A stretch of 64,000 nucleotides of DNA from Flavivirga sp. 57AJ16 (GTDB lineage Bacteria; Bacteroidota; Bacteroidia; Flavobacteriales; Flavobacteriaceae), in the NCBI RefSeq assembly GCF_028736925.1, contig NZ_JAQZAT010000001.1, positions 503,485 through 567,484 on the forward strand. The letters run 5' to 3'. Numbering within the stretch: the first letter of the stretch is position 1; the number at the start of each line of letters is the position of its first letter. Below the pieces are notes generated by a model. It made no database searches. It was not told the origin of the DNA and saw nothing but the letters and a program-made list of their open reading frames with translations. The translations under genes and the position numbers were made by a program. Below, one piece after another: positions 52,142 through 61,485 of the stretch.

Positions 52142-54275
52142 TGGTCATGGATATCAAATTGGAAATTTCGATACTTATTATAGTACCTATTTTAGGGTTG
52201 GAGTCAATATTTAAAACTCCTGATATTTTTTTTAATCGACTTTTCATATTTTTAAAACCAATGCCATTGGTTTGTTTTTTAACATTGAACCCAATGCCGT
52301 TATCTTCAAAAATAATCCCCAGTACATTGTCTATTAAATTAATTTGAATATCAATGCTACTTGCATGAGCATGTTTAATGGTATTGGTTATTAATTCTTG
52401 AATAATTTTAAAGATTTCAGCTTGTAAATTCTCGTCCAGAAGATCAATTTCTTCTACTGGATATACATTTATATTTGAAGAAATGGAACTTTTTTTTAAA
52501 ATATTATTAAGATATTCCCTAAGAACATTACAAAAATTATTTTCACTAAATTTTTTAGAAATTAAATTATGTGACAAATCCCGAACTTGCCTACAAGTAT
52601 TATCTATTTGAAAATTAATTGAAGCTAAATCATTATGGTCAGAATTATTTAATTGTAACTTAATCCCGGCTAAATTACCACCTATACTATCGTGTAGTTC
52701 TTGAGCAATACGTTTCCGTTCATTATTTTGACCTTTTATTGAAGCTTTTACTAATTTTAATTCTTGATCTTTTAAAATAGATGCTATTTTTTGCTCGTTA
52801 ACTTCTTGTTGCTTTTTATTTAATTCGCTCTGTGCTTTTAACTTTAAATAGTATGTATACAGTAAACCTATGATTGGTATTAAAAAGATAAGAAAAGAAT
52901 ATAGAATTATATTTTTAATCCCTTTTTGCCTGTTTGTTTCAGCTTGTTGAATTAAAAATTGAGCGGCCTTTATTTCTTGATTTTTTCTAAGTAATCTGTT
53001 TTCATTAGCTGTTTTTTCTGTAGCATTTTGAATAGATAATAATTCATTTTCATTAGATTTTTTTTCTATTTCCCTTAGTAATTCCAAGTTTTGAAAGGCT
53101 TCCTTTTGATTGGCTAATTCTAAATTACGATTGACTTTTTCTACTTGTAGAATACTAATTTCTTTTTCTTTTTGAAGTGTTTGATACTTAACTTCTAGCT
53201 CATTGATCTCTTTGTTTCTTTGAAGTTGACCAATAGAATCCTTGATAGCGAAATATTTCCAGGAGAAATAGTATGCTTTTTTATAATCAGACTTATGCCT
53301 TGCTATTTTTTTTAGGTTTTCATAAATAATTAACTGTTGATCTAGATATCCTAAATCAATAGCATTCACTAAAGCCAAAGAGTAAATCAGTTCTGCATTG
53401 TCAAAATTTTCTTCATTGATAAAAATACTGCCTATATTCATTTCAGCATTTAATTTTTCTTTATAAAATTTATGCTTGGTGGCTATTTTTATAACACTGT
53501 CATAAAGCACTAGTGCTTCCTCGGTTTTATTCAGAGTTTGGGCATTAGATGCCAAATTCAATAAAATGGTCGTTATTGCAGAAGTGAACTGATGTTCTTT
53601 GGCTAGTTTAAGTCCCTTTTTTAAAAATAGATCGGACGTTTCGAAATCTTTTTTATCTGCATAAATCTGACCAATATTTATATAACTCCCCATGGTTATT
53701 TCAAGGTGCTCGCCATACGTTAAACACGCTTTGAAAAGACGTAAAGCTTGGTCTAAATCTCCAATTGCTAAATAATTAACCGCAAGCCCATGCAAGTGTA
53801 TAAAGTAATCTTCCTCCTCATTATATTTTTTAGCTAAAATAATCCCTTTTTGATGCCACTTTTTACTTTCTTCAACCAAACCTTTGGTATTGTAATTAAT
53901 GGCTAATAAATTATAAGCTGCCATTTTTCTTCTACAGATTAATGAATCGTTCCCTACGGTATTCAATGTCATAAATGCTTTGACATAAAAATTGGAAGAA
54001 TCACTTAGCCGCCTATTTTTAAAATAATGCGCTAGCAATAAATGGGCATTGATTTTAGCGAAATGTGTGCGTGCTTTTTTTCGTAGTTGATGACCAATAA
54101 CATACGCTTTTTCGTCTCCCCGGTTTAAAATATCAAAAGCATCAAGCACTTGTTCTTTTTCTTTAGCAGCGAAATCTCTTTTGGAAGAAAAATTCGAATC
54201 ATTAACCTGAGCGCTTATTACAGGTGGTAGCAGCAATAAGATTTGTAGACACAAAAGTCTTAAAGGTTTTAACAT
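52131..54275 (-). CDS. TPR-containing sensor histidine kinase (HisKA_3)
   Basis: 714 residues. Signal peptide 1-22, then tetratricopeptide repeats (about 60-330) in the periplasm, a coiled coil (about 345-445) and one membrane helix (about 455-478). Next comes a HisKA_3 domain with the phospho-accepting H528 in IAQELHDSIGGNLAGIKLQL, and an HATPase_c domain (ELITNTIKHAHA, FEDNGIGFN, GIGFKNMKSRL). This layout is widespread in Bacteroidetes; the signal sensed is unknown. It overlaps the response-regulator gene by 11 bases. Confidence 0.95.
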   Translation of the reverse strand: MLKPLRLLCLQILLLLPPVISAQVNDSNFSSKRDFAAKEKEQVLDAFDILNRGDEKAYVIGHQLRKKARTHFAKINAHLLLAHYFKNRRLSDSSNFYVKAFMTLNTVGNDSLICRRKMAAYNLLAINYNTKGLVEESKKWHQKGIILAKKYNEEEDYFIHLHGLAVNYLAIGDLDQALRLFKACLTYGEHLEITMGSYINIGQIYADKKDFETSDLFLKKGLKLAKEHQFTSAITTILLNLASNAQTLNKTEEALVLYDSVIKIATKHKFYKEKLNAEMNIGSIFINEENFDNAELIYSLALVNAIDLGYLDQQLIIYENLKKIARHKSDYKKAYYFSWKYFAIKDSIGQLQRNKEINELEVKYQTLQKEKEISILQVEKVNRNLELANQKEAFQNLELLREIEKKSNENELLSIQNATEKTANENRLLRKNQEIKAAQFLIQQAETNRQKGIKNIILYSFLIFLIPIIGLLYTYYLKLKAQSELNKKQQEVNEQKIASILKDQELKLVKASIKGQNNERKRIAQELHDSIGGNLAGIKLQLNNSDHNDLASINFQIDNTCRQVRDLSHNLISKKFSENNFCNVLREYLNNILKKSSISSNINVYPVEEIDLLDENLQAEIFKIIQELITNTIKHAHASSIDIQINLIDNVLGIIFEDNGIGFNVKKQTNGIGFKNMKSRLKKISGVLNIDSNPKIGTIISIEISNLISMTNEI

Positions 54276-54347
54276 AAATGCGTATAGGTATTTTTAGGGC
54301 AACTTTTACAATGTAAAATATTGTAAAAAGCTAATTTAATATAAAAC

Positions 54348-54380
54348 TAAAAACTCATCCTTAAAAAGAATGAGTTTTTT
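54348..54380 (-). terminator. Intrinsic terminator of the 120-residue gene
   Basis: Stem aaaactcat / atgagtttt with A/T loop, followed by a T-rich stretch on the minus strand, 23 bases past the stop codon. Confidence 0.7.
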
Positions 54381-54402
54381 GAATTAGTTGAATATATCGA
54401 GT

Positions 54403-54765
54403 TTAATTATATATATTTTTAAGATCTTCAATGGTTTTTGCCATGACTACTCCAGGAAGTTTTATAGGTGCAGCAACTTGCGCTAAAAATATCCCTTTTA
54501 CGTCACCTGTTTTATAAGTTGTAAATCCAATTCTATATAAGCCAGCAGTTAATGCTTTCGCAGGTGTACTAGCTACACTTTTATACTTCAATAACGAGTT
54601 ATACTTTACACCTCTTGGCTGCTTGGGCATCTCACTACTATCATCATTGTGTACTAATACAGCCCTGTTAGCATTTTTTACAGCATCTTTTCTAATTTTA
54701 AAAAATATCCGAACGCTCCGTAATATAAGTATTGAAATACGCTTCTGAACTTGCATGATTTTCAT
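54403..54765 (-). CDS. Unknown protein, 120 residues
   Basis: I do not recognise it. The N-terminus (1-35) is basic and hydrophobic (RISILILRSVRIFFKIRKD), the middle acidic (HNDDSSEMPKQP). The last 70 residues look folded: YNSLLKYKSVASTPAKALTAGLY, RIGFTTYKTGDVKGIFLAQVA. Protein-like composition and a good terminator support a real gene. The start is uncertain: ATG at 54765 or the ATG three codons on. It lies upstream of the kinase gene on the same strand but has its own terminator. Confidence 0.55.
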   Translation of the reverse strand: MKIMQVQKRISILILRSVRIFFKIRKDAVKNANRAVLVHNDDSSEMPKQPRGVKYNSLLKYKSVASTPAKALTAGLYRIGFTTYKTGDVKGIFLAQVAAPIKLPGVVMAKTIEDLKNIYN

Positions 54766-54910
54766 AAGCCTTTGCCTTTATAGCGTTTTTAATTTTTGAG
54801 CAAGTCCACTTAAGATACTACCAACAACCCATAAGGCCATAGCAATTACATTTTTGTTTTCTTTTGTAGGTTTTTGCTACTTGTTTTGATTAATGTTTAA
54901 TTATAAAAAA

Positions 54911-55330
54911 TCAAATAAACATGAAAGAAGCTACAATCATCCAAGCTCCGACAATTAATCCTAGAACCCCCAATTTTCCTTGTTTTGGAGCTAGTTTTTC
55001 CCTCATTCTATTTGCTTTTTCTTTTGCCGCTTCGTTTTTGGACAAAATAAATTTATTGATTAAGCCAAAGCCTAACATAAATCCTAAAACAGCTTCAATT
55101 ATATTTCCTGCCAATAATGTGATCCACCATATTGGGAATGTGGTAAGCCAACCAATATTTAAAACAGCAGAAATAATTCCCCAAACACCCCAGCAAAAAA
55201 AGACAAAACCAATCCATCCTTGATAAGGTTCTATTTTTTCTAAAAGTTCTTTTGCGTTTGGTTTTTTTGAAAGAAGTAAAGATGGTACTGCAACAATACT
55301 TAATAAGATTAAGGTGATACCCCAAGTCAT
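54911..55330 (-). CDS. Unknown small membrane protein, 139 residues
   Basis: Four hydrophobic segments at about 2-19, 38-60, 64-88 and 118-138 ([15 protein letters not shown]), with a basic loop at 92-115 ([20 protein letters not shown]). No family name comes to mind. The start at 55330 is preceded by the terminator-promoter module, copy 2 (TTTG-19-CATCTTTG), about 60 bases upstream, which supports independent expression. Confidence 0.75.
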   Translation of the reverse strand: MTWGITLILLSIVAVPSLLLSKKPNAKELLEKIEPYQGWIGFVFFCWGVWGIISAVLNIGWLTTFPIWWITLLAGNIIEAVLGFMLGFGLINKFILSKNEAAKEKANRMREKLAPKQGKLGVLGLIVGAWMIVASFMFI

Positions 55331-55385
55331 AATTTTAAAGGTTTAAAGGTTAATATTCGATTTAGTTTTTTTTAATATCTTGAGG

Positions 55386-55487
55386 CAAAGATGCGGTAAC
55401 GTAAACATTAACCAAACATCTTTTTCAGTGAAAAAAATACCCTGTAAGCAGGGGGTACGAAAAACAAAAAAAAGTATATTAATCTTT
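55386..55487 (-). repeat. Terminator-promoter module, copy 2
   Basis: In minus direction: hairpin taccccctgc-ttacagggta with TTTTTTT (55431-55457), then TTTG (55416-55413), a 19-base spacer, CATCTTTG (55393-55386). It aligns with 51049-51150 along about 100 bases and drives the 139-residue membrane protein gene. Confidence 0.7.
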
Positions 55488-55490
55488 ATA

Positions 55491-55550
55491 CCAAATATAT
55501 TTTAAAATGTGACACAGAAAACGACATGCTTTTGTGTTTATCCTGTTATG
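55491..55550 (-). repeat. Decayed copy of the 28689-28849 element
   Basis: taccaaatatattttaaaatg…acagaaaacgacatgc matches the reverse strand of 28800-28849 (taccaattatgaattaaaatg…acagaaaacgacattgc). Only one end is present. Confidence 0.6.
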
Positions 55551-55613
55551 AATTATTCATATAGCTATATACAGCTCATTAAAGCCCTCTTTTGGGAATA
55601 ATCCCAAATAAAC

Positions 55614-55648
55614 ATAAAAAAACACCTAGCAAATATCTGCTAAGTGTC
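55614..55648 (-). terminator. Intrinsic terminator of the superoxide dismutase gene
   Basis: Stem acacttagca / tgctaggtgt with an AT loop (55623-55647), then seven T on the minus strand. It begins 31 bases past the stop. Confidence 0.85.
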
Positions 55649-55678
55649 TTTTTATTAGTCTGTTTTTAAGGCTAAATT

Positions 55679-56287
55679 CTATTTTGCTTCAGCATAACGC
55701 CTTTCAACTTCATTCCAGTTAATAACATTAAAAAAGGCATTAATATAATCTGGGCGTCTGTTTTGATAATTTAAATAATAAGCATGCTCCCAAACATCAA
55801 TACCTAAAATTGGTGTACCTCCGCAACCAACTCCCGGCATTAATGGATTGTCTTGATTTGGCGTAGAACAAACCTCTACTTTACCGCCTTTGTGTACACA
55901 TAACCAAGCCCAGCCAGATCCAAATCGTGTGGCTGCGGCTTTGGCAAAAGCATCTTTAAATGCATCAACAGAACCATATGCAGCTTCGATAGCATCTTTT
56001 AATGCTCCAGATAAGTATCCTTTTCCTTCGGGATTCATTACTTCCCAAAATAATGAGTGGTTGTAAAAACCACCCCCGTTATTTCTCACTGCACCATTAT
56101 TCATATCTAAATCCTCAAGTATATCTTCGATAGACTTTCCTTCTAGATCTGTTCCTTCAATGGCGTTATTTAAATTGTTTGTATATCCTTGATGGTGTTT
56201 AGAATGGTGTATCTCCATAGTACGAGCATCAATATGAGGTTCTAATGCATCATACGCATATCCTAATTTCGGTAATTCGAAAGCCAT
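55679..56287 (-). CDS. Superoxide dismutase (Fe/Mn family)
   Basis: 202 residues from ATG 56287 ([20 protein letters not shown]). A longer frame from 56323 adds 12 residues unlike the family. Metal ligands: the histidine in [12 protein letters not shown], the histidine in [11 protein letters not shown], and D-x-x-x-H in [17 protein letters not shown] and the QNRRPDYI end are family marks. It converts superoxide to peroxide and oxygen. Whether iron or manganese is used cannot be settled by eye. Single gene with own terminator. Confidence 0.96.
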   Translation of the reverse strand: MAFELPKLGYAYDALEPHIDARTMEIHHSKHHQGYTNNLNNAIEGTDLEGKSIEDILEDLDMNNGAVRNNGGGFYNHSLFWEVMNPEGKGYLSGALKDAIEAAYGSVDAFKDAFAKAAATRFGSGWAWLCVHKGGKVEVCSTPNQDNPLMPGVGCGGTPILGIDVWEHAYYLNYQNRRPDYINAFFNVINWNEVERRYAEAK

Positions 56288-56413
56288 AATTTTTTGTTTT
56301 AAAATATTAGTGTTTAATTTCATTCAAATTTACATATAATACACGTCAATTAAAAATAATAAATGGTTATGAAACCATTGATAGTTTTTATCTTGTATCC
56401 AAAATTATAATTT

Positions 56414-59400
56414 ATGAGCCAAAACCATTCTTTTACTATCTACAATGCTTCTGCCGGAAGTGGAAAAACGTTTACACTCGTAAAGGAATATTTAAAAATT
56501 TTGTTTCAATCTAACAATTCAGAGCATTTTAAACGGATTTTGGCGATTACGTTTACAAACAAGGCCGTTGCCGAAATGAAAGATCGGATTATCGAAACCC
56601 TCAAGCAATTTTCTAGCAAGACCATATTGGACAAACCTAATAATATGTTTAAGGCCATTAGTGAAGAATTGCAAATGGACGCATCTAAGCTCCATAATAA
56701 ATCAGAAAAACTATTAAACACCATTATACATAACTATGCAGCGTTTGATATTTCGACTATTGATGGCTTTACGCATAAACTCATTAGGACCTTTGCCTAC
56801 GATTTAAGACTCCCTTTAAATTTTGAAGTAGAACTAGATCAAGAAGCTTTATTAAATGAGGCCGTTAATAGTTTGATTGAAAAAGCGGGAACCAATGATG
56901 CACTTACCAAGGTCCTTATTGATTTTGCCATTGAAAAAGCCGATGATGACAAAAGTTGGGATGTCTCTTTTGATTTTAATAACATAGCGCGGCTCTTGGT
57001 TAATGAAAATGACATCCCTTTTCTTGAAACATTGAAAGATAAAACCTTAGATGATTTTAAAATACTTAAAACACAATTAAAAAAGAACCTCATAGCCTTA
57101 GAGAATAATATCATTCAAAAAGCGCAAAACGTATTAACTTTAATTGAAACCGCTGGTCTGGAGTTTAATGATTTTTCCGGAAGCTATTTACCTAAGCACT
57201 TTAAAAATTTGGCCGATAAAAAGTTTGATCTAAATTTTGAAGCCAAATGGCAAGAAGATCTCGAAACTAAAACATTATACCCCAAACGTGCCACTGAAGA
57301 TGTAGCTTCTGCAATAGAACAAATTCAACCGCAAATAGCGACCAATTTCCACGAAACCAAACACCTGGTTTTCCATCTTAAATTTTTAAAAGCTTTTTAT
57401 AAAAATATAACGCCACTATCTGTTTTAAATGCTATTCATAATGAATTAAAAACACTTAAAGAAGAGCAAAATAAAATGCTTATTTCAGAGTTCAATACCA
57501 TTATTAGCAAAGAAATAAGAAATCAGCCCACCCCTTTTATTTACGAGCGTATTGGCGAAAAGTTCAACCATTATTTTATTGATGAATTTCAGGATACTTC
57601 GGTCATGCAATGGAAAAATTTAATTCCCCTTTTAGAAAACGCGTTATCTACCCATACTGGGAATGTCATGTTGGTTGGTGATGCCAAACAGGCTATTTAT
57701 CGTTGGCGAGGTGGAAAAGCAGAGCAATTTATTGGATTGTTTAATGATGACAACCCTTTTCATATTAAAAAACAGGTTGAAAACCTTCCAACAAATTACA
57801 GAAGCTTTAAAGACATTGTAAGCTTTAACAATGGTTTTTTTAATTATCTATCAAACCTGGTTTTTAGTAAAAAAGATTATAAATACCTTTATGAAAACGC
57901 ACATCAAAATACTTTTTTAGAAGATGCAGGCTATGTTGAGCTATCTTTTGTGGATATTGATAAAGAAGACGATAGGGATACGCTTTTTTCTGAGCATGTT
58001 TTAAAAACCATTAATCGTTGTTTAAAAAATGGTTTTAGGTTAGAAGATATTTGCGTACTGGTACGTAAGAAAAAAGAAGGGGTCGCGATTGCAAATTATT
58101 TAGGGCAACAGAACATTCCTATAATTTCTTCTGAAACATTATTAATTAACAAGGCCACTCAAGTAGGTTTTGTAAACAACATGTTAACGCTCTTAATTCA
58201 GCCAAAAAATAATGAAATAAAGATTGAGGTTCTCAATTATCTAACGGTTCTTTTTAAGATTGAAGATAAACACGATTTCTTTTCAAAACACCTAAATTTA
58301 TCGGTATCCGATCTATTTAAAAGTTTTGAAGCATTCAATATATTCATAAATAGTGATTTCTTATTACAGCTTCCTCTTTATGATTTGGCAGAAACCATTG
58401 TAAGAGCTTTTAATCTAGTTGAATCTTCTAATGCCTACATACAATTTTACTTAGATATTGTTTTAGATTTTTCACAAAAAAAAGGATCGAACGTTTCTGG
58501 ATTTTTGGAATATTTTGATAAGAAAAAAGAAAGCTTAAGCATTGTATCTCCTAAAGGGCAAAATGCTGTTCAAATAATGACCATTCATAAATCTAAGGGT
58601 CTAGAATTTCCTGTGGTTATTTTTCCTTATGCCGATTTAGATATTTATAGAGAATTGGACCCAAAAGAATGGTTTAAAATAGACAAAGAAAAGTACGCTG
58701 GTTTTACGCACACTTTATTAAACTATAGTAAGGATTTTGAAAATTACGGGGAAGAAGGGCGGCGCATCTATAATAACCATCAATCTGAGCAAGAACTAGA
58801 TAATATTAATTTATTGTATGTCACCTTAACCAGAGCTGTTGAGCAGCTGTATATAATTTCAACAAAAGATATCTCTTCAAAAGGCGTCCCAAATAATAAA
58901 AAATATTCAGGTTTATTCATAAACTATCTGCAATACTTAAATCTCTGGAACGATTCCCAGTCGATATATTATTTTGGAGATCCTAAAAGAACTACCGAAA
59001 GTTCAACTATTATAAAAGAAGCTCATATTCAACAAGCATTCATTTCAACAGCAAAGGAAACTCATAATATAAAGGTTATAACCAAATCCGGGCTTCTTTG
59101 GGACACAAACCAACAAGAGGCTATTGAGAAAGGAAACCTTATTCACAACATGATGTCCCAAATTAAAACTAAAGATGATATAAATACTGTTATAAACGAT
59201 TTTACAAATGCTTCTTTAATTACAAAAGAACAAAACATAGAGTTGAAACAACTAATAATTAAAATTGTCGAGCACCCAAAGCTCGAAAGTTATTATTCCC
59301 CAGGCTCTATTATATATAACGAAAGAGACATCATTACTAAAGAAGGCATCATTTTAAGACCAGATAGATTGGTTATAAACCCTAAAAATGAAGCCGTTAT

Positions 59401-59545
59401 TATTGATTATAAAACGGGTAGTGAAGATAAAAAACACTGGCAACAATTACAATCCTATCAAGATGTTTTAGAAGACATGGCCATACTTGTTAAAAAAAAG
59501 ATACTTATCTATATAAATGATGAAATTATGGTAAAAGAAGTATAA
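56414..59545 (+). CDS. AddA/RecB-like helicase-nuclease (UvrD superfamily)
   Basis: 1043 residues. SF1A helicase motifs: Walker A ASAGSGKT (K18), ITFTNKAVAEMKDRI, FIDEFQDTSVMQW (motif II), VGDAKQAIYRWRGG (III), TIHKSKGLEFPVVIFP (V) and LYVTLTRAVEQLYI (VI). A C-terminal PD-(D/E)XK nuclease follows, with LRPDRLV…AVIIDYKTG (D and D-x-K). It resects DNA double-strand ends for recombination. The partner AddB-like gene is 1.9 kb downstream with ompA between. The promoter is not clear. Confidence 0.95.
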   Translation: MSQNHSFTIYNASAGSGKTFTLVKEYLKILFQSNNSEHFKRILAITFTNKAVAEMKDRIIETLKQFSSKTILDKPNNMFKAISEELQMDASKLHNKSEKLLNTIIHNYAAFDISTIDGFTHKLIRTFAYDLRLPLNFEVELDQEALLNEAVNSLIEKAGTNDALTKVLIDFAIEKADDDKSWDVSFDFNNIARLLVNENDIPFLETLKDKTLDDFKILKTQLKKNLIALENNIIQKAQNVLTLIETAGLEFNDFSGSYLPKHFKNLADKKFDLNFEAKWQEDLETKTLYPKRATEDVASAIEQIQPQIATNFHETKHLVFHLKFLKAFYKNITPLSVLNAIHNELKTLKEEQNKMLISEFNTIISKEIRNQPTPFIYERIGEKFNHYFIDEFQDTSVMQWKNLIPLLENALSTHTGNVMLVGDAKQAIYRWRGGKAEQFIGLFNDDNPFHIKKQVENLPTNYRSFKDIVSFNNGFFNYLSNLVFSKKDYKYLYENAHQNTFLEDAGYVELSFVDIDKEDDRDTLFSEHVLKTINRCLKNGFRLEDICVLVRKKKEGVAIANYLGQQNIPIISSETLLINKATQVGFVNNMLTLLIQPKNNEIKIEVLNYLTVLFKIEDKHDFFSKHLNLSVSDLFKSFEAFNIFINSDFLLQLPLYDLAETIVRAFNLVESSNAYIQFYLDIVLDFSQKKGSNVSGFLEYFDKKKESLSIVSPKGQNAVQIMTIHKSKGLEFPVVIFPYADLDIYRELDPKEWFKIDKEKYAGFTHTLLNYSKDFENYGEEGRRIYNNHQSEQELDNINLLYVTLTRAVEQLYIISTKDISSKGVPNNKKYSGLFINYLQYLNLWNDSQSIYYFGDPKRTTESSTIIKEAHIQQAFISTAKETHNIKVITKSGLLWDTNQQEAIEKGNLIHNMMSQIKTKDDINTVINDFTNASLITKEQNIELKQLIIKIVEHPKLESYYSPGSIIYNERDIITKEGIILRPDRLVINPKNEAVIIDYKTGSEDKKHWQQLQSYQDVLEDMAILVKKKILIYINDEIMVKEV

Positions 59546-59980
59546 GCTTCGAAAACATTTATATATAAAAACGGCAGAAACACTTACCATTTTATGCCAT
59601 TTCAAATATAAAATGGTATGATGCCATAAATAACATCCGTTCCAAGAGCAAAAGTTAATTTAAACACAAAAATGAAGGTTTTTTCCTATAATTTATTAAG
59701 TCAAAAAAAATATTTCTGATATAGGATTTTACTTTCACGCAATTTCAAAATAAAAGCAAGAAAAAGTACCCGTTTTTTAATAGCGCATACATAAGACGCT
59801 TTATACAAGGTTATTATTGCGCTTACAAAAGCTAGGAAAGCTTTAAATATTGTCTAAAATCGTTTAGAACTGCGGATGAACAAAAGAAATGTTCTATTTT
59901 TTTATATATTTGTCTTTGTTAATAAATTTTAACAACTTACTTTTGTTTACATTTAACACTTAAAAATTAAACTTTTGAAT
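59546..59980. other. Intergenic region and leader of ompA
   Basis: No gene in about 430 bp. A hairpin ccattttatg…cataaaatgg-like palindrome lies at 59589-59620 and could end the helicase transcript. A -7 box TATATTTG (59905-59912) gives an ompA leader of about 60 bases. Confidence 0.55.
59905..59912 (+). promoter_or_regulatory. -7 promoter element of ompA
   Basis: TATATTTG, full match to TAnnTTTG, 69 bases before the ompA ATG at 59981; no clear TTTG at -33. Confidence 0.55.
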
Positions 59981-61357
59981 ATGAAAAATCTTAGCAGATT
60001 ATTGTTCGCTATGTTGTTTGTACTTGTTTATAGCAATGCTAATGCGCAAGACAAAAACAACCCATGGCAAATTACCATTGCGACTAACGCAGTTGATGCT
60101 TACCCTTCTGGGGACGGTGCTCCTTTTAGTGAGACTATCTTTAGCAAATATTTTGATGTAGACAACTACAACATCTTGCCTTCATTATCTTCAATTTCCG
60201 TATCTAAATATGTTGGGGACGGATTTTCTTTTGGGATAGCTGGTTCTCTTAATAAAATAGAAAACTGGGGAGAAGATGCAAATGGAGATGCTATTAATGT
60301 AGATGATTTATCTTACTATGCCGCAGATGGTACTATTAAATATAGCATTGGTGAGGCATTAGACTGGAACACTTTCGATCCTTATGTAGGTGTTGGTGGT
60401 GGTTACACTTGGGTTGACGAAGTTGGAGCTGGAACTTTAAACGGAACTTTAGGTTTCAATCTTTGGTTTAGCGAAAATGTTGGTTTAACCGTACAATCAG
60501 CATACAAACATGCATTTGAAGATTATTTAAATACACATTTCCAACATACAGTTGGTATTTCTATCAGATTCGGTGGTGCTGACACAGATGGTGATGGTAT
60601 TTATGACAAAGACGATGCTTGTCCAGATGTTCCTGGTCTAGAAGCTTTCAATGGTTGTCCTGATACGGATGGTGATGGCATCGAAGATAGTAAAGACTCT
60701 TGTCCTAACGAAGCTGGTTTAGCTGAATTTAATGGATGTCCTGATACAGATGGTGATGGTATCGCTGATAAAGATGATAGCTGTCCTACAGTGGCTGGTT
60801 TAAAAGCTTTATCTGGTTGTCCTGATGCTGACGGTGATGGCGTAAGAGATGGTGACGATAAATGTCCTAACACGCCAGGTGCTCCAGCTAATAATGGTTG
60901 TCCTTGGCCTGATACGGATGGTGATGGTGTTTTAGATAAAGATGATAAATGTCCAGATGTTGTAGGTACTGTTGCTAACAATGGTTGTCCTGAAGTAACT
61001 GAAGAAGTACAAAAAACTTTAAATGAGTATGCTAAAACCATCTTATTCGATACTGGTAAATCAAGTATCAAATCTCAATCTGAATCTGTATTAGGTGATA
61101 TCATCAAAATACTTAATGAGTACCCAACTGCTAAATTTACAGTTGAAGGTCATACAGATAGTGTAGGTAGTGAAAAATTAAACCAAAGATTATCTGATTC
61201 TAGAGCTAACTCTGTGAAAGAATACTTAGTAAGTCATGGTATCGATGCATTTAGACTTTCTTCTCTTGGATACGGAGAATCTAAACCAATCGACACTAAC
61301 AAAACTAAAAAAGGTAGAGCTAATAACAGACGTGTTGAAATTAACTTAGTTAAATAA
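59981..61357 (+). CDS. OmpA family protein with thrombospondin type 3 repeats
   Basis: 458 residues from ATG 59981; a TTG at 59975 is also in frame. Signal peptide …SNANAQ. An N-terminal beta-barrel (about 25-190) is followed by five or six calcium-binding thrombospondin type 3 repeats (DTDGDGIxDKDDxCPxVxG, about 195-340). The OmpA domain follows (about 345-458; [37 protein letters not shown]), which binds peptidoglycan. It is a major outer-membrane structural protein by its codon bias and strong terminator (inference). It interrupts the AddA-AddB gene pair. Confidence 0.96.
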   Translation: MKNLSRLLFAMLFVLVYSNANAQDKNNPWQITIATNAVDAYPSGDGAPFSETIFSKYFDVDNYNILPSLSSISVSKYVGDGFSFGIAGSLNKIENWGEDANGDAINVDDLSYYAADGTIKYSIGEALDWNTFDPYVGVGGGYTWVDEVGAGTLNGTLGFNLWFSENVGLTVQSAYKHAFEDYLNTHFQHTVGISIRFGGADTDGDGIYDKDDACPDVPGLEAFNGCPDTDGDGIEDSKDSCPNEAGLAEFNGCPDTDGDGIADKDDSCPTVAGLKALSGCPDADGDGVRDGDDKCPNTPGAPANNGCPWPDTDGDGVLDKDDKCPDVVGTVANNGCPEVTEEVQKTLNEYAKTILFDTGKSSIKSQSESVLGDIIKILNEYPTAKFTVEGHTDSVGSEKLNQRLSDSRANSVKEYLVSHGIDAFRLSSLGYGESKPIDTNKTKKGRANNRRVEINLVK

Positions 61358-61392
61358 TAACACCATTCTGGTAAAAAACAAATAAGTTTTAT

Positions 61393-61426
61393 AAAAACGC
61401 TTCGGATATCCCGAAGCGTTTTTTAT
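61393..61426 (+). terminator. Intrinsic terminator of ompA
   Basis: Stem aaaaacgcttcgg / ccgaagcgttttt, loop atatc, T tail; 36 bases past the stop. Confidence 0.9.
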
Positions 61427-61485
61427 TTTTATATAATGAACTTTTAAAAAAATTTAATGGGTTCAATACCACCAACTAAACTTCA

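Larger units (their letters stand above)
55331..55678. other. Intergenic region upstream of the small membrane protein gene
   Basis: 348 bp without a gene. It contains the terminator-promoter module copy 2 (55386-55487), a decayed copy of the MITE-like element (55491-55550), the palindrome ttgggaataatcccaa (55592-55607) and the sod terminator. Confidence 0.65.

Noticed and set aside
60601-61071. 156-codon minus-strand frame opposite ompA
   Set aside because: Antisense shadow of the thrombospondin type 3 repeats.
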